Shown here piece by piece: positions 7,576 to 11,721 of a DNA stretch of 11,721 bases (its first letter is position 1; every line of letters starts with the position of its first letter). The notes under the pieces were generated by a model, which did no database searches, was not told where the DNA came from, and saw only the letters and a list, made by a program, of their open reading frames with translations. The stretch comes from JBHJGM01 sp964405825 (GTDB taxonomy: Bacteria; Verrucomicrobiota; Verrucomicrobiia; Opitutales; JBHJGM01). Where the stretch lies: assembly GCA_964405825.1 (NCBI GenBank), contig CAYOPI010000088.1:1-11721 (forward strand), written 5' to 3'. A program made the translations under genes and the position numbers.

Positions 7576-8567
7576 GCCGATTCTTCCTTTTCCCAAACCT
7601 TCGCGCGCTTGCCTGCATCGCCGCCGCCGCGCTCCCGCTGATCACCCACGCCGCCGACAAGACCAGGGTGGTCATGCAGCTGGACTGGATTTACAACGCC
7701 CAGTTTGCCGGCCTCTACCAGGCCATCGAGCAGGGCTACTTCGCCGAGGCAGGCCTCGAGGTTGAACTGCGCGAAGTCGCCCGCAATCAGGCCACCGTTG
7801 AGGCCGTCCTCGACGCCGGCATCGCCTTCGGCTGCGCCGAGAGCAACGTGCTCCTGCTCGAAGACGACGCCGAGATCGTCTGCCTCGGCGCGATGTTCCA
7901 ACGCAGCCCGCTGGTCTGGATGTACCTGCCGCCCACCGAATACGCCGGCACCGCCAGCCTCAAAGGCAAGCGCGTGGGGGTGAACCCCGACGGCAAGCGC
8001 GTGCTCAAACGCATCCTCAAGGGCGCCGAGGTCAGCCTGGAGGAGGTCAACATCGTCGACGTGGGCTACGACAAGCTCGCCCCCCTCTTCAAGAACGAGG
8101 TCGATTTCATCCAGGGCTACTACATCGACGAATTCGTACGACTGCAGATGGAGTCCGACGGCAAAGCAAAGAGCTTTCTGGCCGAGGACTACGGCTACAG
8201 CGCCTACTCGCAGGTCGTCTTCAGCTCGGCCGCCCAGCACGCGAAGCACCCCGACCTGTACCCGCGCTTTGAACGCGCTCTGGCCCGCGGCTGGGTCTAT
8301 GCCCTCACCCGCCAGGAGGAAACCGTCGAGCTCATCATCGAGAAGTACAATCCCGATCTCGACGCCCTCTACCAGCGGCGCTCCCTCGCCCGCATCGCCG
8401 AACTGGTCACCCCCGAGGGCTACGCCCCCATGCAGCCCATGAAGCGCGAGGTCTGGGAGGAAAACGTGACCTTCTTCATCTCCGAGGGCATCCTGACCCA
8501 GCCCGTCGACCTCGACGCGCTCCTGCCCGCACCACCCCCCACGGTCTCCGCGCTGACAACCCCCTAG
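7572..8567 (+). CDS. NMT1/THI5-like (ThiY-like) ABC substrate-binding protein
   Basis: This 331-residue protein looks like a periplasmic solute-binding protein. The signal peptide is MSRFFLFPNLRALACIAAAA followed by LPLITHA, with likely cleavage before ADKT; Cys14 is not in a good lipobox. The mature start VVMQLDWIYNAQFAGLYQAI and EQGYFAEAGLEVEL (about 33-66) is the signature of the NMT1/ThiY family, whose best-known members bind pyrimidine precursors or breakdown products of thiamine. Later family features are LKGKRVGVNPDGKR (130-143), GYDKLAPLFKNEVDFIQGYY (165-184) and a C-terminal helical lobe. The real start is the ATG at 7572, which overlaps the upstream stop; the open frame upstream to 7005 is antiparallel-type noise over the cytochrome gene. 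The gene ends 8 bp before the amidohydrolase. No permease or ATPase gene is adjacent, so it may borrow a transporter or act as a sensor. Confidence 0.88.
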   Translation: MSRFFLFPNLRALACIAAAALPLITHAADKTRVVMQLDWIYNAQFAGLYQAIEQGYFAEAGLEVELREVARNQATVEAVLDAGIAFGCAESNVLLLEDDAEIVCLGAMFQRSPLVWMYLPPTEYAGTASLKGKRVGVNPDGKRVLKRILKGAEVSLEEVNIVDVGYDKLAPLFKNEVDFIQGYYIDEFVRLQMESDGKAKSFLAEDYGYSAYSQVVFSSAAQHAKHPDLYPRFERALARGWVYALTRQEETVELIIEKYNPDLDALYQRRSLARIAELVTPEGYAPMQPMKREVWEENVTFFISEGILTQPVDLDALLPAPPPTVSALTTP

Positions 8568-8575
8568 AGCCAACC

Positions 8576-10078
8576 ATGCGACGCTTCCTGCGAGCCCGCG
8601 TCCACCGCGCCTACCTCCCGGTGGGCTTTGCGGCCGGACAATGGCAGCCCTTCCCCGGCGAAGACACCGCCCTGGTCGACCTCGATGTCGAAGGCGACCG
8701 GATCACCGCCGTCCACGAACACGACACCCTCGTCCCTCAGGAACCCGTCGACACCGTCGACCTGGGCGGGCGCCTCGTCTTTCCCGGCCTGGTCGACGTG
8801 CACACGCACCTGGATAAGGCCCACACCTGGTTTCGCGCGCCCAACCCCTCGGGCACCTTCGACGAAGCCATCGCCACCCTCGCCGCCGACACCGTCAACT
8901 GGACCGAGGAAGACCTCATGGTCCGCGGCCGCTACAGCCTCCAGTGCGCCCTCGCTCACGGCACCACCGCCCTGCGCACCCACCTGGACTCCTCCCCGGA
9001 CTTCGGCGAAGTCGCCCACTCCGTCGCCGCCCAACTGCGCCTGGAGTTCGCCCACAGTCTCGACCTGCAGGCGGTCAGCCTCTGCGGCATGGCCGAATGG
9101 GACTCACCCCGCGGCGAAGCCATCGCGAAGATGACCAAACGCCACGGCGGCTCGGCCCTCGGCGGATTTTCCAAAGCCAATCCCGACATCGCCCGCCAGC
9201 TCGACCGCCTCCTGGCCACCGCCAGGGACCACGAACTCGGCATCGACCTGCACGTCGACGAGACCCATGACTGCGAGTCCGTCGCCCTGCACGAAACCGC
9301 CCGGGCCATCCTGCGCAACAACTTCGAGGGCCGCGTCGTCTGCGGGCACTGCTGCAGCCTCTCCAACCACGACCCTCAAAAGCAGCGCGAGACCCTCGCC
9401 TTCTGCCGCGACGCCGGCCTCGGGGTCGTCTCTCTGTCGATGTGCAACCTTTATCTGCAAGGCCGCGCCTTCACCGACGAGGAACGCCTCACCGGGCCCC
9501 TCACCCCGCAGTGGCGTGGACTCACCCTCGCGCACGAGCTGATGGAGGCCGGCGTCCCCGTTGCCTTCGCCAGCGACAACGTCCGCGACGCCTTCTTTGC
9601 CTACGGCGACTTCGACATGGCCGAGGTCCTCAACGAGAGCTGGCGTATCGCCCATCTGGATACGCGCCCCGAGGATGGCCTGCGCTCCGTCGCCCAGCAC
9701 CCGGCCTGGATGATGGAGCTGGACAACGTCGGTCACCTTGGCCCCGGCGCGCGGGCAGCCTTCATCGTCTTTGAGGCCGACAACCTCAGCGAGTTCTTCA
9801 GCCGCCGCGGCCGCCCCCGCCGCGTCTTCCGCGGTGCCCGCGAAATCGACGCCACGCCCCCGCCCTACTCCGCACTTCCCGAATTGCTCAACGAGCCCTC
9901 CCCCACCTCCAGACCTCCCCCTTCCAACAACCACCGACCCCGGACCAAAGACCAACAACCACGGACCAACCACCAAAGACCCCGGACCAACGATCAACGA
10001 CCTAGACCATGTATTCGCGCGCTTCCAAAATCGCCCTGCTGCTCTCCATCGCCTTCTTCTATTTCCTGGTCGTGCTGA
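8576..10078 (+). CDS. Cytosine deaminase-like (CodA/ammelide hydrolase family) metal-dependent amidohydrolase
   Basis: This 500-residue cytoplasmic enzyme should hydrolyse or deaminate an N-heterocycle. The amidohydrolase metal site is complete. VDVHTHLDKAHTW supplies His76 and His78. HVDET supplies His226, with Glu229 as the likely general acid/base. GHCCSLS supplies His258, and FASDNVRDAFFAYGDFDM supplies Asp334. The HTHLDK, HVDE and SDNVRDAF patterns fit the cytosine deaminase/N-isopropylammelide hydrolase branch better than dihydroorotases or ureases. There is no signal peptide. The family-like sequence ends near residue 440 (ALPELLNEP), about base 9895. The last 60 residues are low complexity, encoded by a heptanucleotide repeat block and then by the out-of-frame start of the DUF2165 gene, which the frame overlaps by 70 bp. 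The native stop has probably been lost. The exact substrate is unknown. Confidence 0.88.
   Translation: MRRFLRARVHRAYLPVGFAAGQWQPFPGEDTALVDLDVEGDRITAVHEHDTLVPQEPVDTVDLGGRLVFPGLVDVHTHLDKAHTWFRAPNPSGTFDEAIATLAADTVNWTEEDLMVRGRYSLQCALAHGTTALRTHLDSSPDFGEVAHSVAAQLRLEFAHSLDLQAVSLCGMAEWDSPRGEAIAKMTKRHGGSALGGFSKANPDIARQLDRLLATARDHELGIDLHVDETHDCESVALHETARAILRNNFEGRVVCGHCCSLSNHDPQKQRETLAFCRDAGLGVVSLSMCNLYLQGRAFTDEERLTGPLTPQWRGLTLAHELMEAGVPVAFASDNVRDAFFAYGDFDMAEVLNESWRIAHLDTRPEDGLRSVAQHPAWMMELDNVGHLGPGARAAFIVFEADNLSEFFSRRGRPRRVFRGAREIDATPPPYSALPELLNEPSPTSRPPPSNNHRPRTKDQQPRTNHQRPRTNDQRPRPCIRALPKSPCCSPSPSSISWSC
9936..10005 (+). repeat. Degenerate heptanucleotide tandem repeat, consensus GACCAAC, ten units
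   Basis: Ten consecutive 7-nt units run from 9936: GACCCCG, GACCAAA, GACCAAC, AACCACG, GACCAAC, CACCAAA, GACCCCG, GACCAAC, GATCAAC, GACCTAG. GGACCAA recurs exactly every 21 bp (9942, 9963, 9984). GACCCCGGACCAA occurs twice (9936 and 9978). In the amidohydrolase frame the array encodes a seven-residue repeat of the form RPRTNDQ. The last partial unit runs into the start codon of the DUF2165 gene. The C-rich sequence just before it (9897-9935) is low complexity but not clearly periodic. Confidence 0.85.
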
Positions 10079-10545
10079 ACAACCTGACCGACTACGGCTC
10101 CAACTACGCTTTCGTCGAGGGCGTCCTGAGCATGGAGACCACCTTCGAGGATAACGAGCTGATGTGGCGCGCCATCAACAGCGAGGTCGTTTACCATATC
10201 TTCTACGCTACCATCATTCTCTGGGAAGCTGCCACCGGCATCCTCTGCGTCTGGGCCGCCTGGCTCCTCATCAAGGCCTTCCGCAAGCCCGCCGCCGAAT
10301 TCAATGCCGCCAAGGACCTGGGCTACGGAGCCCTCACCCTCGGCCTCTTGCAGTGGTTCGTCGCCTTCATCGCCGTCGGCGGCGAATGGTTCCTCATGTG
10401 GCAATCGCCCATCTGGAACGGCCAGGACGCCGCCTTCCGCATGTTCACCATCCTCGGGGTCGCCCTCGTCTTCCTCGCCCTGCGCGAACAGGACCCGCCC
10501 GAATCCGCCCTCGCCTCATCCTCCCCCGCCGAGGCGGCTTTGTAG
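10009..10545 (+). CDS. DUF2165 family small integral membrane protein
   Basis: This 178-residue protein is predicted to sit in the inner membrane with four helices, at about 7-25, 63-90, 107-125 and 142-158. It carries the conserved DUF2165 patterns: NNLTDYGSNYAFVEGVLSME (24-43), the MWRAI motif (52-56), YATIILWEAATGILC (66-80), and GGEWFLMWQSPIWNGQDAAF (124-143). The function of the family is unknown. The ATG at 10009 is preceded by an in-frame TAG at 10003-10005, so no longer start exists. There is no Shine-Dalgarno; the leader is the end of the heptamer repeat. The amidohydrolase frame overlaps its first 70 bp, so translation may be coupled. The C-terminal tail (PPESALASSSPAEAAL) is low complexity and ends about 10 bp before the RHS remnant. 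Confidence 0.9.
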   Translation: MYSRASKIALLLSIAFFYFLVVLNNLTDYGSNYAFVEGVLSMETTFEDNELMWRAINSEVVYHIFYATIILWEAATGILCVWAAWLLIKAFRKPAAEFNAAKDLGYGALTLGLLQWFVAFIAVGGEWFLMWQSPIWNGQDAAFRMFTILGVALVFLALREQDPPESALASSSPAEAAL

Positions 10546-11143
10546 CCCGACGGACTCAGAGGCGGCACCCACGCCTTCACCGAAGGCCGCATACTCAAAG
10601 GTCGCCGCCAAATCATCGTCATTGTCTACATAGGCCATGATGTTCCCATTGGCGTCGTAGCAGGCCACAGTCACCAGGTGTGCATAGTCAATTGCGTCCT
10701 TGATGACCTGCACCATCAACAGTCCGCCCACACCGCCGGCGCCCTGCATTGTCTCGGAGAGGTCCAAGCCCCACAGGTAGTTGCGCTGCTGCACTGGCAC
10801 ACTTTCGGTGGAGCCAGTAATGCGTTCGTGAATCGGGTTCCAGGCATCGTACCAAAGTGTTTGTCTTTTGCACAGCCCACGCTGTTCCATTCCAGGTCTC
10901 CACCACCTTCTTCCAGCGACGGCCAAAAGCATCATAGTGAAAAGTCACGCGCTGCTGCAGCACGCCCGCATTGACTGCTACTGTACGCGTCTCCATCTGC
11001 CGCAGGCGGTTCTCCAGATTATAGCGATAAACCCAGCGCCCATCCTGCTCGAGGTTGCCGTCAGCATCGTAGACAAACTGCTCCGGCGCGGGCGGCAGCA
11101 AGTCACAAAAGGGGTTAGGCTTTAGAGCCAAACCGATGAGCAA
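10516..11143 (-). pseudogene. RHS-repeat protein fragment, frameshifted and truncated at both ends
   Basis: Two overlapping minus-strand frames together give one stretch of RHS/YD-repeat core. The first (11143 down to about 10860) reads EQFVYDADGNLEQDGRWVYR, then NLENRLRQME and VTFHYDAFGRRWKKVVETWN. The second (about 10870 down to 10555) reads LWYDAWNPIHERI, NYLWGLDLSETMQGAGGVGG, ACYDANGNIMAYVDND and ATFEYAAFGE. The switch occurs near 10852-10870, where one extra base in the AAAG/CTTT stretch would explain it. An in-frame TGA stops any extension upstream of 11143, and the only start there is TTG. Downstream, homology ends near 10555 and the frame closes at 10516 inside the DUF2165 gene. RHS proteins are large secreted or cell-surface toxin carriers; this is a remnant of roughly 190 residues with no toxin tip. 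Lower GC than the flanking operon suggests separate origin. Confidence 0.82.
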
Positions 11144-11182
11144 TCTATATCACTTCATTCTCCTAGAGGCCTGACCCCTCTT
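11107..11182. repeat. REP-like palindrome pair in inverted orientation
   Basis: The plus strand at 11107-11127 contains AAAAGGGGTTAGGCTTTAG. The minus strand at 11182-11160 contains AAGAGGGGTCAGGCCTCTAG. They match at 13 of the first 17 positions, and all four differences are transitions. Each copy can itself fold: AGAGG/CCTCT around GGTCAGG in one, and AAGG/CTTT-type pairing with a wobble in the other. A G-C to A-T change is compensated between the copies. The two copies are 32 nt apart and could also pair with each other. The right copy encodes the last residues of the helix-turn-helix gene. Confidence 0.55.
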
Positions 11183-11368
11183 GGTACTCTTGAGATTTTC
11201 GAGATAGGAGGCGAGGTCACTCTCGTAGAAGCGGGTCGAGCCGCCGACTTTGACCGGCTTTGGGAAATCGCCAGCGGCGATGAGGCGGTAGACCGCCCGC
11301 GTAGAAAGGCTGAGGCGCTGGGCGACCGCCTTCAGGGAAATGAGGTTTTCGGGTGGCTGTGTTTGCAT
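11150..11368 (-). CDS. AlpA/excisionase-type helix-turn-helix DNA-binding protein
   Basis: This 72-residue protein matches the small MerR-like HTH (HTH_17/AlpA/Xis) family, which is common on prophages and integrative elements, where members act as excision factors or regulators. The fold is visible as LISLKAVAQRLSLSTRAVYR (9-28), LIAAGDFPKPVKVGGSTRFY (29-48) and ESDLASYLENLK (49-60), including the typical FPKPVKVGGSTRF wing. The C-terminal tail KRGQASRRMK is encoded by a REP-like sequence and may be a recent replacement. The ATG at 11366-11368 has a good Shine-Dalgarno five bases upstream. It is divergent from the sigma-factor-like gene at 11468, with a 99-bp shared leader. No integrase is visible in the window. 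Confidence 0.85.
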   Translation of the reverse strand: MQTQPPENLISLKAVAQRLSLSTRAVYRLIAAGDFPKPVKVGGSTRFYESDLASYLENLKSTKRGQASRRMK

Positions 11369-11373
11369 GGCGT

Positions 11374-11379
11374 CCTTTC
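11374..11379 (-). promoter_or_regulatory. Shine-Dalgarno AAAGGA for the helix-turn-helix gene
   Basis: AAAGGA on the minus strand lies 5 nt before the ATG at 11368. It is the only well-placed Shine-Dalgarno I found in the window and fixes this start. Confidence 0.75.
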
Positions 11380-11467
11380 AATGAAGACATACGCGCCATG
11401 TCGGGTCGTTTTCCGATAGACACGGACAATCACTGCCTGCTTAACTCGGGGTAATCCCGTCACTTCG

Positions 11468-11721
11468 ATGAAACGCAACATCTTCGCCGAAGGAGCCGCG
11501 TCCCGTTCTAAGACGCGCGATGAGGCCCTGTGCGAAGCGATCGACACCTATGGACGTTTCATTCTCGGTTACTTCAGAGACCGCATCGGTGATGCCCAGC
11601 TGGCTGAAGACCTGGCGCAAGAGTTTTGGGTGCACGTTTACCTGCGCTTTCGCATTGAGCAGTTTCAGCAACTGGGATTGCTGAAGAATAAGGCGCGGCA
11701 GCTTCTCATTGATGAACTCCC
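11468..11721 (+). CDS. Sigma-70/ECF-like RNA polymerase sigma factor, N-terminal part (cut by window edge)
   Basis: The frame from the ATG at 11468 stays open to the window edge (84 full codons). It reads like sigma-70 region 2: TYGRFILGYFRDRIGDAQLA at about 28-47, then EDLAQEFWVHVYLRF (48-62), FQQLGLLKNKARQLLIDEL (66-84). The AEDLxQEFWxxVY pattern and the following LLxNKARxLLIDEL helix are the core-binding and -10-binding parts of extracytoplasmic-function sigma factors. An in-frame TAG upstream (about 11417) and the absence of another start support this ATG, though no Shine-Dalgarno is visible. The rest of the gene, including region 4, is outside the window. It is divergent from the HTH gene and may be co-regulated with it. 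Confidence 0.7.
   Translation, partial: MKRNIFAEGAASRSKTRDEALCEAIDTYGRFILGYFRDRIGDAQLAEDLAQEFWVHVYLRFRIEQFQQLGLLKNKARQLLIDEL

Noticed and set aside
8564..9997. Minus-strand frames rich in Gly and Val opposite the amidohydrolase
   Set aside because: They show no family features and arise from the GC-skewed codon use of the plus-strand gene.
10529..10545. CCGCCGAGGCGG hairpin followed by CTTTG as a terminator of the DUF2165 operon
   Set aside because: The stem is only four to five pairs with a tiny loop, lies inside the coding sequence, and lacks a T run.
11441..11671. Minus-strand frame of 76 codons opposite the sigma-like gene
   Set aside because: It is the antisense shadow of a plus-strand frame with clear sigma region 2 patterns.

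Overview
The window is GC-rich accessory DNA, probably from a Verrucomicrobiota bacterium of the Opitutae type. That placement is inference. It rests on the didermic TonB machinery with a two-ExbB architecture, the style of the RHS remnant (YLWGLDLS..QGAGGVGGLL and YDANGNI motifs), and the very weak Shine-Dalgarno signals. No rRNA, tRNA or CRISPR array was seen.

Positions 1-6322 (all minus strand) hold an outer-membrane uptake system. Read in the direction of transcription it runs: an 855-residue TonB-dependent receptor (3755-6322), a DUF3450 coiled-coil periplasmic protein (2764-3540), a long TtpC-type ExbB with an N-terminal periplasmic coiled coil (1323-2714), a short ExbB (656-1288), ExbD (220-627), and the N-terminus of TonB, which runs off the window edge (1-197). 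This is the layout of the TonB2/TtpC systems described in Vibrio and its relatives, here placed directly downstream of a receptor gene. That suggests a dedicated energiser for this receptor.

Positions 6323-6708 form a divergent regulatory region. It contains a 14-bp imperfect inverted repeat in the 5' leader of the receptor gene.

Positions 6709-10545 (plus strand) are a tightly packed four-gene cluster: an exported protein with a SUOX-like N-terminal region and a C-terminal cytochrome c motif; an NMT1/THI5-like (ThiY-like) periplasmic binding protein whose start overlaps the previous stop (ATGA); a CodA-like amidohydrolase with its metal ligands intact; and a four-helix DUF2165 membrane protein. 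The amidohydrolase frame continues through a block of degenerate heptanucleotide repeats and ends 70 bp inside the DUF2165 gene. With the divergent receptor, the set could be one pathway for taking up and deaminating or hydrolysing a small N-heterocycle. The substrate is unknown, and no ABC permease or ATPase is present.

Positions 10546-11721 are a patchwork of lower GC: a frameshifted RHS-repeat fragment (minus), a pair of REP-like palindromic sequences in inverted orientation, an AlpA/excisionase-type helix-turn-helix gene (minus) with the only clear Shine-Dalgarno in the window, and the start of a divergent ECF-like sigma factor (plus) cut by the window edge. This end looks like a mobile or rearranged region.
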